A stretch of 64,000 bases of DNA from Candidatus Thiodiazotropha sp. (lineage in GTDB: Bacteria > Pseudomonadota > Gammaproteobacteria > Chromatiales > Chromatiaceae): positions 1 through 64,000 of the forward strand of contig JAIVEQ010000021.1 in assembly GCA_023838465.1 (NCBI GenBank), in the 5' to 3' direction. Below, piece by piece: positions 37,630 to 46,830 of the stretch (position 1 is its first letter; each line of letters starts with the position of its first letter). The notes below the pieces were generated by a model. The model saw nothing but the letters and a program-made list of their open reading frames with translations. It had not been told where the DNA came from and did not search any database. A program made the translations under genes and the position numbers.

Positions 37630-38304
37630 ATGCCGATCACCGATTGGCCCATTGATGAACGCCCAAGAGAGAAGCTACTGCAGCGGGGTGCCCATTCACT
37701 TTCTGATGCCGAACTGTTGGCCATCTTCCTGCGTACAGGTGTAACCGGGCAGACTGCTGTGGATCTGGCTCGCAGTCTGCTTGGCGAGTTCGGTGGTCTA
37801 CGCCAGTTGTTGGCTGCCAATCAGCAACAATTTTGTCAAGCCAGGGGACTCGGACAGGCAAAGTTTGCTCAATTGCAAGCTGTGCTCGAGATGTCCAGAC
37901 GTTACCTGCGGGAGCAACTCAGGAAGTCTGACAGTCTGACCAATCCGCAGCAGACCCGAAACTACCTGCAAGCGAAGCTACGTCACTACCCCTATGAGGT
38001 ATTTTCCTGTCTGTTTCTCGACAATCGTCATCGCATAATCTGTTATGAAGAGTTGTTCCGTGGCACTATCGATGGTGCCAGCGTACATCCTAGGGAGGTG
38101 GTGAAGCGGGCTCTGGAACATAATGCTGCCGCACTCATTCTCGCCCACAATCACCCATCCGGGGTTGCAGAACCGAGTCGTGCTGACCAACAAATCACTA
38201 AAAGATTAAAGGAGGCCCTGGCGTTGGTGGATATTCGGGTTTTGGATCATATCGTAATTGGCGAGGGTGAACCCGTCTCCCTTGCTGAACTGGGGATGGT
38301 TTAG
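37630..38304 (+). CDS. radC: RadC family JAMM protein
   Basis: 224 residues. N-terminal helix-hairpin-helix-like region ([32 protein letters not shown]) and a C-terminal JAB1/MPN metal-binding domain with [36 protein letters not shown] and the aspartate of SRADQQIT, completing the HxHx7SxxD motif. Despite its name, a DNA-repair role is doubtful. The start has AAGGAGG about 6 bases upstream. It is followed by a MITE-like element and rpmB. Confidence 0.94.
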   Translation: MPITDWPIDERPREKLLQRGAHSLSDAELLAIFLRTGVTGQTAVDLARSLLGEFGGLRQLLAANQQQFCQARGLGQAKFAQLQAVLEMSRRYLREQLRKSDSLTNPQQTRNYLQAKLRHYPYEVFSCLFLDNRHRIICYEELFRGTIDGASVHPREVVKRALEHNAAALILAHNHPSGVAEPSRADQQITKRLKEALALVDIRVLDHIVIGEGEPVSLAELGMV

Positions 38305-38313
38305 CTTTTGATT

Positions 38314-38581
38314 ATGAATTATAAATGTTGAATTTTGAATTGAGTTGCCCGCTTCGCTCGCAAATCCCTAGCAATTCCACGTGCCGTTCTTAGCTTTTTA
38401 GAAAGGCAGTGATCAAAAGCAGTATTTACAAAATCAATAAGTTGCGAACTCAACCAGAAAAAATAAGCATCTTTTAATGCTCAAATTAAAGATAACTCTG
38501 GCCCAGATCAATGATTTCAGACTATTTGAACGTGGGCAAAGCCCACCACATTCAATTCAAAATTCAACATTTATAATTCAT
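38314..38581. mobile_element. MITE-like element with 30-bp perfect terminal inverted repeats
   Basis: Positions 38314-38343 (ATGAATTATAAATGT...) are the exact reverse complement of 38552-38581. The 268-bp unit has no coding capacity. It contains a small internal hairpin (GTGGGC, AAA, GCCCAC at 38532-38546). No clear target-site duplication is visible. The size, perfect ends and lack of genes suit a non-autonomous transposable element. It sits between radC and rpmB, ending 17 bases before the rpmB promoter. Confidence 0.65.
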
Positions 38582-38598
38582 CATTAACTCCCAGTTAC

Positions 38599-38627
38599 TT
38601 GCCTCAAACCGCCCACTCTGCTATAAA
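38599..38627 (+). promoter_or_regulatory. Sigma-70-type promoter of rpmB-rpmG
   Basis: TTGCCT (38599-38604), a 17-bp spacer and TATAAA (38622-38627) form a good sigma-70 promoter. The expected start is near 38634, giving a leader of about 40 bases before rpmB. It is the only good promoter between the MITE-like element and the ribosomal genes. Confidence 0.65.
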
Positions 38628-38672
38628 TACGCGCCTTTCGCCCCCAGGGATAACCATTTCGAGGTTTTGACC

Positions 38673-38909
38673 ATGTCAAAAGTCTGCCAAGTAACCGGCA
38701 AGCGCCCGGTATCGGGAAACAATGTTTCCCATGCGCATAACAAGACCAAACGCCGTTTTCTCCCCAACCTGCATACGCACCGGTTCTGGGTCGAGAGCGA
38801 GAAGCGTTGGGTTCGTCTGCGCCTGACTACAAAGGGCATGCGCATTATTGATAAGAAGGGTATCGATTCGGTGTTATCCGAAATGCGTGCCCGTGGCGAA
38901 AAAGTCTAA
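38673..38909 (+). CDS. rpmB: 50S ribosomal protein L28
   Basis: 78 residues, the usual length. [39 protein letters not shown] and [16 protein letters not shown] are diagnostic of bacterial L28. The ATG at 38673 has GAGG 8 bases upstream; an in-frame TTG at 38667 was rejected. It is followed by rpmG after 17 bases. Confidence 0.98.
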   Translation: MSKVCQVTGKRPVSGNNVSHAHNKTKRRFLPNLHTHRFWVESEKRWVRLRLTTKGMRIIDKKGIDSVLSEMRARGEKV

Positions 38910-38926
38910 CCAAGGAGTACCGAGCC

Positions 38927-39082
38927 ATGCGTGATAAAATCAAACTTGTCTCCAGTGCCGGCACTGGACATTTCTACACCACGACTAAAAATAAGCGTAA
39001 TCAACCGGGGAAGATGGAGATCAAGAAGTTCGACCCGAAGGTTCGTAAACACGTGAAGTACAAGGAATCCAAGATCAAATAG
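38927..39082 (+). CDS. rpmG: 50S ribosomal protein L33
   Basis: 51 residues: [20 protein letters not shown], then [21 protein letters not shown], ending [10 protein letters not shown], a typical L33 of the cysteine-free type (no zinc ribbon). It has a strong AAGGAG ribosome site 10 bases upstream. It is co-transcribed with rpmB and ends at a clear intrinsic terminator. Confidence 0.98.
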   Translation: MRDKIKLVSSAGTGHFYTTTKNKRNQPGKMEIKKFDPKVRKHVKYKESKIK

Positions 39083-39102
39083 ATCTATCGAATTCCCTGG
39101 AA

Positions 39103-39130
39103 GAAGCCCGCCACATCGGCGGGTTTTTTT
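39103..39130 (+). terminator. Intrinsic terminator of rpmB-rpmG
   Basis: A GC-rich stem (CCCGCC at 39107-39112 with GGCGGG at 39118-39123, extendable by two pairs) and a 5-base loop are followed directly by seven T residues. It ends the rpmBG transcript before the convergent hydantoinase-type gene. Confidence 0.9.
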
Positions 39131-39159
39131 ATGCGTAATGCCCGCCTTTCCCTTTCTTA

Positions 39160-41157
39160 CTAACCTGAGTGTGGGTTAGTAAGCAACAGATTCCCTACAC
39201 TATCCAGTTCACAACACCATCCCGGCTCCAACCAGGTGGTCGATGCCATTTCGGTAATCAACGCAGGCCCATTGAGGAACTGGCCCTCATTCAACTTGGA
39301 TCGCTCATAGCGTGGTACAGCGGATTCCACCTCTGAAAGGGACAGCCACTCCAACACTTCAGCAGGCTGTGATGTTGGCACCTTAGGTAGTTCAATAGTT
39401 GCCGCCGGACCATGCAGGGCCACCCTCAGATTAACCAGCTCGACAGGCACCTGCATCCGATGCCCATAACGCGACGCATGTAGATTGTGAAAATCATTCT
39501 CAGCCTGCGCCAGACACTGCCAGGGGATGTTAAGTGTGTAGGACTGTCCGATGTAACGCAGATCCAGTGAATAGTCAGCTTCTACCTGATCTTGATGAAT
39601 TCCTTCTCGAACAAGGTCATCAACGCCACCCTTGGCAAGCTCAGAAAATTCTAAATCCAGTACTCCATTATCTAAGTCCCCAATCAATCCTAGACGTGCA
39701 TGCACCAGCTGACGACCCGGTCGGGTGGCCAGCATACCCAACGCTGATAAAACGCCGGCATTGACAGGTACCAGAGCCGAGCAGATACCCAGCGCATCAG
39801 CCAGGGCGCAGACATGCAATCCCCCGGCACCACCAAAGGAGACCAGGGTGAAGGCGCGGGGATCAATCCCCCGCTGTACCGAAATTACCCGCAGTGCACG
39901 GGCCATATGTTCATTGGCAACCCGAACAATCCCTTCAGCTGCCGCCTCAATGGAGAGATCCAACTGCATTGCCAGGCTACTCATGGCTGATTCAGCAGCC
40001 TGAAGATCAAGGGTCATACGGCCACCTAAAAAGGCCCCACACCTCAATCTGCCGAGAATGAGATTGGCATCGGTGACCGTCGCCTGTTTGCCACCTCGGG
40101 CATAGCAGGCAGGTCCAGGATCAGCCCCAGCGGATTTTGGTCCCACCTGTAGCATCCCTCCCGCATCCAACCAGGCAAGGGAACCACCACCGGCACCGAT
40201 GGTATGCATATCCACCATTGGAACGGCCACAGGCCAGGGTCCTATGTGGCCCTCCCGAGTCAACCTTGGTGTCCCGTCGATCAACGCCACATCGGTCGAT
40301 GTCCCCCCCATATCGAGAGTCAGCAGTTGTCGGCGGCCAGAGGCGGCAGCCACATAACCGGCTCCCACCAAGCCACCCGCAGGACCTGAGAGCAACATCC
40401 GCACGGCTTGTCGTGAAGCCTGGTCTGCCGCAATCGCCTCACCTGAACTCTGCATGACCGAGAGTCGCGCCCCGGCCAGACTTGTACACAAACGGTCAAT
40501 GTAGCCTGCCACCAGCGGCCCAACCCAGCTATTGAGCCAAGTCGCGATGCCGCGCTCATATTCACCACTGGCTGGTAGCACCACTGATGATCGGGAGCAA
40601 AATATCTCTCCAGGCATCGCAGCTTCGATCTCTTTTTCAAAGCGATCATCGAGATGACTGAACAGCAGATTGATTGCAACCGCCTTTGGGCGTCGACCAA
40701 CAACCTCTTTTATCAGTTCATCGAGATCATTTTTTGTGAGTGACTCGACCAGGTTACCATCACTATCAAGGCGTCCACCGGTTTCTAGGCAGTCAGCAGC
40801 TGAAACAGGCGGTGTAATTGCCTGCGGTTGCAGATTGTAGAGTTCACCTCGAGCTTGGCGACCAATTGTCAGAAGATCCTTCATACCACGGTTACCAATA
40901 TAGAGGGTATGCACACCCTTTCCCTCCAGTGCAGCATTGGTCGCCACAGTCGAGCCATGCACTACAATCAGACCCTCAGAAGCCAAACCGAGCTCATGGA
41001 TACCTTCCAATATCGCTTGCTCCGGTGCCTGGGGTGTAGATAGGACCTTGTGGATAGAGATCTTGCCTGCCTGGAAGAGTACAAAATCGGTAAATGTGCC
41101 ACCGGTATCGACACCCAGCAGAACACCTTCTCCAGTCATGTGATCTAGCCCATTCAT
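39160..41157 (-). CDS. Hydantoinase/oxoprolinase A-type protein (HyuA-like)
   Basis: 665 residues of the ASKHA-fold hydantoinase A / 5-oxoprolinase family. N-terminal LLGVDTGGTFTDFVLFQAGKI is the phosphate-binding motif; VVHGSTVATNAALEGKG, LLSGPAGGLVGAGYVAA, LLTLDMGGTSTDVALIDG, VDMHTIGAGGGSLAWLD and FTLVSFGGAGGLHVCALADALG follow. These enzymes cleave cyclic amides or carboxylate ketones with ATP and usually need a HyuB partner. No hyuB or substrate-related gene is next to it, so the substrate is unknown. No strong ribosome site is visible at the chosen start. Confidence 0.9.
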   Translation of the reverse strand: MNGLDHMTGEGVLLGVDTGGTFTDFVLFQAGKISIHKVLSTPQAPEQAILEGIHELGLASEGLIVVHGSTVATNAALEGKGVHTLYIGNRGMKDLLTIGRQARGELYNLQPQAITPPVSAADCLETGGRLDSDGNLVESLTKNDLDELIKEVVGRRPKAVAINLLFSHLDDRFEKEIEAAMPGEIFCSRSSVVLPASGEYERGIATWLNSWVGPLVAGYIDRLCTSLAGARLSVMQSSGEAIAADQASRQAVRMLLSGPAGGLVGAGYVAAASGRRQLLTLDMGGTSTDVALIDGTPRLTREGHIGPWPVAVPMVDMHTIGAGGGSLAWLDAGGMLQVGPKSAGADPGPACYARGGKQATVTDANLILGRLRCGAFLGGRMTLDLQAAESAMSSLAMQLDLSIEAAAEGIVRVANEHMARALRVISVQRGIDPRAFTLVSFGGAGGLHVCALADALGICSALVPVNAGVLSALGMLATRPGRQLVHARLGLIGDLDNGVLDLEFSELAKGGVDDLVREGIHQDQVEADYSLDLRYIGQSYTLNIPWQCLAQAENDFHNLHASRYGHRMQVPVELVNLRVALHGPAATIELPKVPTSQPAEVLEWLSLSEVESAVPRYERSKLNEGQFLNGPALITEMASTTWLEPGWCCELDSVGNLLLTNPHSG

Positions 41158-41359
41158 TTACTCAATCCACAGATTCCAGAATATGACAATGCCTATTGTC
41201 CATTGGCTCCACCTGGTTGGAAATGCGAATCAGTTCCAACGGTGGGCCTTGCATAGCGCGCAAAGGGTGATATGTTTGGCAGCGCTGTGCAATGGATTAT
41301 TTCCTTTTCATATAACGACGAACAGGTTCATTGGTTAGACTACATATTAGATATTATCG

Positions 41360-42271
41360 ATGCCTAACCTCTTAACAACAACAAATCTGAGCCGTAGTTA
41401 CCAAGGCACACAGGTCGTAGTTCCGATTGACCTGCAGCTTATGCGTGGGGATATCCTTGGATTGCTGGGACCCAACGGGGCTGGCAAATCAACCATCATG
41501 CGTATGCTTAGCGGCGACCTTGCCCCCAGTCACGGGAAGATCGAAATCTGTGGGTATGATCTGATAGCGCAATCGAAGCATGCCAAACAGCAAATCGGTT
41601 ATCTACCAGAACGTCCTCCTCTGCATCGTGATCAGTCAGTGGACGAGTTTCTCTCTGATTGCGCCCGTTTACGCGATCTCACCAGGGCAGAAACAAGACA
41701 AGCAAGATTGCTGACAAAAACGCGCTGTGGTCTTGAGCAGTCGGGTAGACGTCTGATACGCAAGCTATCAAAAGGCTACCAACAACGGGTTGGATTGGCC
41801 CAGGCGATCATCCACAATCCCAGGATCATAATCCTTGATGAACCGACAGATGGTCTTGACCCGGCGCAGATCCGTCAGGTACGTGAATTGATCCGGGAAC
41901 TGTCAAATGAAAGAGGGGTGATCCTCTCCAGTCATATCCTGCCTGAAATACAAGCCACCTGTAACCGGGTAGTCATTCTGCAACAGGGAAAAACAGTCTA
42001 TGCCGGTGACATTACACCACCAGAGCAGGCTTGTTACCGGTTGGGTCTCGAACAGAATCCTGATGAAGCTCTCATCACCGCATTGCCGGCGGTAGCAGCG
42101 ACAGAGCGACTGCATACCGACTATTATCGTATCACGCTGCAGGTGGGTAGCCGACCGAATGAATTGGTACAGCAGATTCTTAATCAGGGCTGGGGGGTGT
42201 GCGAACTGACACCGGATACAACCAGTCTGGAGCAGCTCTTTCTGCAAGCTACTACCGGGCCTAGCCAATGA
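41360..42271 (+). CDS. ABC transporter ATP-binding protein (GldA/NosF-like)
   Basis: 303 residues with one ABC ATPase: Walker A LLGPNGAGKSTIMRML, Q-loop IGYLPERPPLH, signature LSKGYQQRVGLAQAII, Walker B IIILDEPTDGLDP and H-loop ILSSHILPEI. The C-terminal about 80 residues are an accessory part. The next three genes are a permease, a GldG-like protein and a DUF4340-like protein, all overlapping, so this is the energy unit of a Gld-type complex. In Bacteroidetes GldAFG supports gliding; in proteobacteria the role is unknown. Confidence 0.92.
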   Translation: MPNLLTTTNLSRSYQGTQVVVPIDLQLMRGDILGLLGPNGAGKSTIMRMLSGDLAPSHGKIEICGYDLIAQSKHAKQQIGYLPERPPLHRDQSVDEFLSDCARLRDLTRAETRQARLLTKTRCGLEQSGRRLIRKLSKGYQQRVGLAQAIIHNPRIIILDEPTDGLDPAQIRQVRELIRELSNERGVILSSHILPEIQATCNRVVILQQGKTVYAGDITPPEQACYRLGLEQNPDEALITALPAVAATERLHTDYYRITLQVGSRPNELVQQILNQGWGVCELTPDTTSLEQLFLQATTGPSQ

Positions 42272-42996
42272 GTGGCTATCTCGCCTGGATTGAGTGGCGA
42301 CGCCTGATGCGGACTCCGCTGGCCTGGACCATGCTTGGGCTGGGTTTGTGCCTGCTCAGTTGGCAATTTCTCGGCACCCTTGAGATCTTTAATGGTATGC
42401 AACCTGCCAGCCGCAGTCTGGGGTTGAGCCATCACCTGGGATTGCAGCTTTTCGGGCTCGCCGCGGTACTGATTCTTATCATCACCCCGATTCTCACCAC
42501 ACGCTCATTCAGTGACGCGTTTCGCAACGGCAGCTACGCCCTCCTGAGCAGTGCCCCCCTTTCAAATATCACCATCCTGTTGGGGAAGTTTGTTGGAATT
42601 CTGCTCTTCCAGTTACTGTTTGTACTGATGCCCCTGATACTCAGCCTGAGTCTGTTCAGCGGCACACAGCTCGATGTGGGGCTGTTATTGGCAGCCACAC
42701 TGGGATTGCTATTGTTGAGCGCCTCCTTTACCGCCATCGGGCTCTATTTCTCTGTACAGAATGAGAACCCGGGTATTGCCGCCGCCGGTAGCTATGGCCT
42801 GCTGCTGTTGATCTCTCTACTGGACCAGAATACTGAGGGTGGGAGCTTTATTCACTGGCTGGCCTGGCCATCTCACTACCTTGATCTTCAACTCGGCCTG
42901 GTGCATATCAGTGATCTTGCCTATTTCCTGTTAGTCATCCTGTTTTTTCTGGGTTTGGCACTTCACCAGCTGGATAAGCGGAGGATTCAGGGATGA
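42268..42996 (+). CDS. ABC transporter permease (GldF-like)
   Basis: 242 residues, six hydrophobic segments, ABC-2 type. It begins with WIEWRRLMRTPLAWTMLGLGLCLLSW and has a conserved soluble turn (LTTRSFSDAFRNGSYALLSSAPLSNITILLGKF) typical of GldF-like permeases. The start overlaps the ATPase gene (ATGA) and the stop overlaps the next gene, so the subunits are made together. Substrate unknown. Confidence 0.9.
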   Translation: MSGYLAWIEWRRLMRTPLAWTMLGLGLCLLSWQFLGTLEIFNGMQPASRSLGLSHHLGLQLFGLAAVLILIITPILTTRSFSDAFRNGSYALLSSAPLSNITILLGKFVGILLFQLLFVLMPLILSLSLFSGTQLDVGLLLAATLGLLLLSASFTAIGLYFSVQNENPGIAAAGSYGLLLLISLLDQNTEGGSFIHWLAWPSHYLDLQLGLVHISDLAYFLLVILFFLGLALHQLDKRRIQG

Positions 42997-44327
42997 TGAC
43001 CTGGATCACTTCCCGACTCAACGACTTGTTGTTTTATCTGTTGATGGTGATCACACTGCTGCTACTCGCCTGGCTGAGCGGTCGATATGATCGACAGTGG
43101 GACTGGACCCAGCAGGGCAGTAACAGTCTCAATCCGATCAGTGTCGACATCCTGCAACGCACCCCGGGGCCACTAGGGGTGACCGCCTATGTGGGTGAGA
43201 CAAGCAGCCTGCGTGATCGTGTACGACGATTTGTGGCCCGCTATCAAAATCTTAAACCCGATATTGAACTGACATTTATCGACCCCCTTCGTCAACCTGA
43301 TGAGGCACGCCGTCAGGGCATCAGCCTGTCCGGTGAGATCCTACTAAGTTATAACCAACGGGAAGAGCACATTCAGCAACTGGATGAGGAGCAATTCACC
43401 AATGCCATCCTGCGCTTGGGTCAGAGCAGTACTCATTGGATAGCTGGACTCACCGGACATGGTGAACGGGATCTTCTGGGCAAAGCCAATCACGATCTTG
43501 GTGAGTTTGGCGCATCACTCAAGCAGCAGGGGTACCAGGTTATTGGACTGGACCTCGCCACTACCCCCACCCCACCGGACAACACCGCCCTGTTGGTCAT
43601 AGCATCGCCTCTACGTCCACTACTTAGCGGTGAGGTGGTGCGGTTGCACGACTATCTTGAAAGTGGTGGCAACATGCTGCTGCTCAGTGATCCCGAGAGC
43701 CAGGTCTCTCAATCTTTGATGCAGGAACTGACCGGTATTGAACAGTTACCCGGTACCATCGTGGACGCCAATGTAAAGGAGTTAGGTATCGATAACCCAG
43801 CGGTTGCGGTTGTACCCAAGTATACAAGCCATGCCGCCACCCAGGGATTCAGTCTGTTGAGTCTGTTTCCCCAGTCGGCGGCCCTCACTACGGCAGATAA
43901 AAGTGAGTGGCAGATAGCTCCTATCCTGCAGACATTGGATAGAAGCTGGAACGAGACCGGATCCCTGACTGGAGATATCGAACGCGATCCCCTCGCTGGT
44001 GAAGAGGCGGGACCTCTGACCATTGCTTATGCCCTCAGCCGGCAACATAACAATAAGATGCAGCGTGTGCTGGTGATCGGCGACGGGGACTTCCTCTCCA
44101 ACAGCTTTCTCAATAATGCCGGTAACCTCGACCTTGGACACTCACTCTGCCGCTGGCTGGTGGGTGATGATCGACTGATCGGCATACCCGCAGTACAGGC
44201 CAACGATCTGGAACTGCACCTTTCAAAACTGGCTATTGGCATCATCGGACTTGGCTCGTTGATCGTACTCCCCCTACTGCTGCTTTTAACCGGCGGTATC
44301 ATGACTTGGCGACGGAATCGTGCCTAG
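42993..44327 (+). CDS. GldG-like ABC accessory protein
   Basis: 444 residues with one membrane helix at each end (about 12-30 and 410-435) and a large extracytoplasmic domain. WDWTQQGSNSLNPISVDILQR, LEDEEQ-like ELDEEQFTNAILRLGQ, HWIAGLTGHGERD and MLLLSDPE are family traits (ABC_transp_aux domain). It overlaps both neighbours. In Gld complexes it pairs with GldF; the domain may bind a periplasmic ligand, but nothing in the sequence tells which. Confidence 0.88.
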   Translation: MMTWITSRLNDLLFYLLMVITLLLLAWLSGRYDRQWDWTQQGSNSLNPISVDILQRTPGPLGVTAYVGETSSLRDRVRRFVARYQNLKPDIELTFIDPLRQPDEARRQGISLSGEILLSYNQREEHIQQLDEEQFTNAILRLGQSSTHWIAGLTGHGERDLLGKANHDLGEFGASLKQQGYQVIGLDLATTPTPPDNTALLVIASPLRPLLSGEVVRLHDYLESGGNMLLLSDPESQVSQSLMQELTGIEQLPGTIVDANVKELGIDNPAVAVVPKYTSHAATQGFSLLSLFPQSAALTTADKSEWQIAPILQTLDRSWNETGSLTGDIERDPLAGEEAGPLTIAYALSRQHNNKMQRVLVIGDGDFLSNSFLNNAGNLDLGHSLCRWLVGDDRLIGIPAVQANDLELHLSKLAIGIIGLGSLIVLPLLLLLTGGIMTWRRNRA

Positions 44328-44796
44328 TCTGAGGTATACAGGAAACCTGATACTGCTGACTATCACCTGCCTGTTAGGCCTCCTGGTCTGGTGGTCTCAA
44401 CCGAAACCCTTACCACCGCTCACATCGATCAACCCCCAGCAGATCACCCAAATCGAAATCAGTGACCTGCAGGGACGAGATATATCATTGCGGCGTATCC
44501 AGGATCGATGGCTGATTGGGACTCAGCCTGCCAATCAACTTCGTGTCAAGCAACTCCTAGGCCTCACTCAGACCCCCAGTCTGCGCCGCTTTGCAGCATC
44601 TGATGATCTGCACCCTTATGGACTCGCACCGCCGTCCATTGAGTTGAAGTTGAACAGCGAGGAGTTCGCCATTGGCAACAACGACCCGGTCAACGGCTGG
44701 CGCTATATCCTATACCGGGACCAGATACACCTGATTGCCGATGGATTTCACCACCACCTCAGTGCACCACCTGAAGCCTGGCTGGCAATACCCTGA
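44320..44796 (+). CDS. DUF4340-like membrane-anchored protein
   Basis: 158 residues: an N-terminal membrane helix (LILLTITCLLGLLVWWS) and a small beta-rich periplasmic domain (QITQIEISDLQGRDISLRRIQDRWLIG, HPYGLAPPSIELKLNSEEFAIG, WRYILYRDQIHLIAD). This resembles DUF4340 proteins that accompany GldG-type genes. It starts at GTG, overlaps the GldG-like gene by 8 bases and ends on the first base of the mutM start. Confidence 0.8.
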   Translation: MPSLRYTGNLILLTITCLLGLLVWWSQPKPLPPLTSINPQQITQIEISDLQGRDISLRRIQDRWLIGTQPANQLRVKQLLGLTQTPSLRRFAASDDLHPYGLAPPSIELKLNSEEFAIGNNDPVNGWRYILYRDQIHLIADGFHHHLSAPPEAWLAIP

Positions 44797-45611
44797 TGCC
44801 CGAACTACCCGAGGTTGAAACCACCTGCCGAGGTATAGCACCCCACATCACCGGCCAGCGGATTCAACAGGTTGTCATACGCCAACCCCGTTTGCGCTGG
44901 CCGATACCCGACAATCTGCCGCAACTTCTGAAAGGCCGAAAGTTGCTCTCAGTTGGCAGACGAGGCAAGTACCTGCTACTGGCATTCCACCATGGAACCC
45001 TGATCATGCACTTGGGGATGTCCGGCAGCCTGCGAATCGTTGAGCGGGATACCAGGATTCAAAAGCATGATCATTTCGACCTGCAGATGAGCAATGGCAA
45101 ACGAATCAGACTCCGCGATCCCCGTCGCTTCGGTGCCGTGCTTTGGACCGATCAACCCATTTCTCACCACCCTCTGATCGAGAACCTGGGCCCGGAACCC
45201 CTCAGTGAACAGTTTCATGGTGACTATCTGCATGCGCAGGGTAAACGCCGGAGAATATCTATCAAGCAACTGATTATGGAGAGTAAAATCGTGGTAGGCG
45301 TCGGTAATATCTACGCCAACGAATCCCTGTTTCGTGCTGCCATCCACCCAATCCGTCCGAGTAACAGAGTCTCTGCTGCACGTTACCAGGTACTGGCCGA
45401 CGAGATACGCTGCGTCCTCACAGAGGCCATCACCCAGGGTGGCACAACCCTGCGAGACTTTCTGAAAGAGGATGGCTCACCCGGCTACTTCGCTCAGAAG
45501 CTGCTGGTCTATGGGAAATCGGGGCAGCCCTGTCCCTCATGCGGCAGTGCGATCCGCAGAAAAAATATCGCTCAGCGTTCCACATTCTTTTGTGCTAACT
45601 GCCAACATTGA
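44796..45611 (+). CDS. mutM: Formamidopyrimidine-DNA glycosylase
   Basis: 271 residues; removes 8-oxoguanine and formamidopyrimidines from DNA. The N-terminus MPELPEVETTCRGI carries catalytic P1 (after Met removal) and E2; GRRGKYLLL contains the conserved lysine; MESKIVVGVGNIYANE is the H2TH region; the C-terminal zinc finger has cysteines in CPSCGSAIRRK and FFCANCQ. It is translated from the last base of the upstream gene. Confidence 0.98.
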   Translation: MPELPEVETTCRGIAPHITGQRIQQVVIRQPRLRWPIPDNLPQLLKGRKLLSVGRRGKYLLLAFHHGTLIMHLGMSGSLRIVERDTRIQKHDHFDLQMSNGKRIRLRDPRRFGAVLWTDQPISHHPLIENLGPEPLSEQFHGDYLHAQGKRRRISIKQLIMESKIVVGVGNIYANESLFRAAIHPIRPSNRVSAARYQVLADEIRCVLTEAITQGGTTLRDFLKEDGSPGYFAQKLLVYGKSGQPCPSCGSAIRRKNIAQRSTFFCANCQH

Positions 45612-45656
45612 TGGTTGGACTTTGGGTTGAAAACAAACCTATTTAGCAGATCTTTC

Positions 45657-45686
45657 TTGACACTCACCCCTCCCCCCTCCTAGCAT
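45657..45686 (+). promoter_or_regulatory. Possible sigma-70 promoter of ispB
   Basis: TTGACA at 45657-45662 is a perfect -35 box. TAGCAT at 45681-45686 follows an 18-bp, very C-rich spacer and matches 4 of 6 bases of the -10 consensus. The ispB ATG is 29 bases downstream. Confidence 0.5.
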
Positions 45687-45715
45687 GCGGTGGTTTGTTC
45701 AAGTCAAAGCATCCC

Positions 45716-46684
45716 ATGGATATAACAACAATTCGCCAACTCATAACCGACGACATGAAGACCGTCGACAAACTCATCATCAGACAACTGCAGTCGGATG
45801 TGGTGCTGATCAATCAGATTGGGGCCTACATTGTCCACAGTGGCGGAAAGCGCTTGCGTCCGATGATCGTGCTGCTGGCAGCCCACGCATGCGGCTATGG
45901 GGGCGAGAAGCATATTGATCTATCCGCCATTATTGAGTTTATCCATACTGCCACCCTGCTGCATGACGATGTAGTGGACGGGTCCGATCTGCGACGCAAT
46001 CGGGAAACGGCCAATGCCGTCTGGGGAAACGAAGCCAGTGTACTGGTCGGGGACTTCCTCTACTCCCGCTCCTTCGAGATGATGGTGGAAGTCGGCCAGA
46101 TGCGGGTCATGGATATCCTCTCCCACGCCACCAACCGCATCGCCGAGGGTGAAGTGCTGCAACTGCTGAATGTGCATAATCCCGAAACCAGTGAGGCGGA
46201 ATACATGGAGGTGATCAAACGCAAGACCGCCACCCTATTCGAAGCTGGTGCCCGTCTGGGCGGGGTGATCGCAGATGTCCCACAGGATCAGCAGCAGGCA
46301 TTGGCGGATTATGGCCTCCATCTGGGGATCGCCTTCCAACTGGTGGATGATGCACTGGACTACAACTCAAGCAATACTGAAATCGGCAAGAATATCGGCG
46401 ACGATCTAGCTGAAGGCAAACCAACACTGCCGTTGATCCAGGCCATGAAACAGGCCGACCAGGAGCAGCGCAAACGCTTGGCAGATATCATTGAAAACGG
46501 TGGACTGGAAGAGATTGATTTTGTCATGCAGGCGATTCAGGCCAGCAATGCCATCGCTTATACGCAGCAACTCGCCCAGCACGAAGCGCAACAGGCCAAA
46601 CAGGCCCTCGAATGCTTGCCGGATACTCCCTATCGACAGGCCCTAGCCAGCCTGGCCGACTTCTCAGTCGCCAGAACCAATTGA
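45716..46684 (+). CDS. ispB: Octaprenyl diphosphate synthase
   Basis: 322 residues of the trans-prenyltransferase family; makes the isoprenoid side chain of ubiquinone. The two aspartate-rich motifs are LLHDDVVDGSDLRR and FQLVDDALDY; GGKRLRPMIVLLAA is the IPP-binding part. GDFLYSRSFEMMV and GEVLQLLN are IspB-like. The ATG at 45716 was chosen over an upstream TTG. Chain length is inferred from family resemblance only. Confidence 0.94.
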   Translation: MDITTIRQLITDDMKTVDKLIIRQLQSDVVLINQIGAYIVHSGGKRLRPMIVLLAAHACGYGGEKHIDLSAIIEFIHTATLLHDDVVDGSDLRRNRETANAVWGNEASVLVGDFLYSRSFEMMVEVGQMRVMDILSHATNRIAEGEVLQLLNVHNPETSEAEYMEVIKRKTATLFEAGARLGGVIADVPQDQQQALADYGLHLGIAFQLVDDALDYNSSNTEIGKNIGDDLAEGKPTLPLIQAMKQADQEQRKRLADIIENGGLEEIDFVMQAIQASNAIAYTQQLAQHEAQQAKQALECLPDTPYRQALASLADFSVARTN

Positions 46685-46753
46685 ATCACCTACCCATTTC
46701 CATTACTATCTGTCGCTCGCTGCACCGGCTTCAGCCTGGTTCAGACGCAGATT

Positions 46754-46830
46754 CGGGGTGTAGCTCAGCCTGGTAGAGCACTGTCTTCGGGAGGCAGGGG
46801 CCGGAGGTTCGAATCCTCTCACCCCGACCA
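46754..46830 (+). tRNA. tRNA-Pro (anticodon CGG)
   Basis: A 77-base cloverleaf with encoded CCA: acceptor CGGGGTG paired with CACCCCG, D-arm GCTC/GAGC, anticodon stem CTGTC/GGCAG (one G:T pair), loop TTCGGGA with CGG at 46788-46790, and T-arm GGAGG-TTCGAAT-CCTCT. It reads CCG proline codons. It stands alone downstream of ispB, and its 3' end borders an AT-rich non-coding stretch. Confidence 0.95.
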
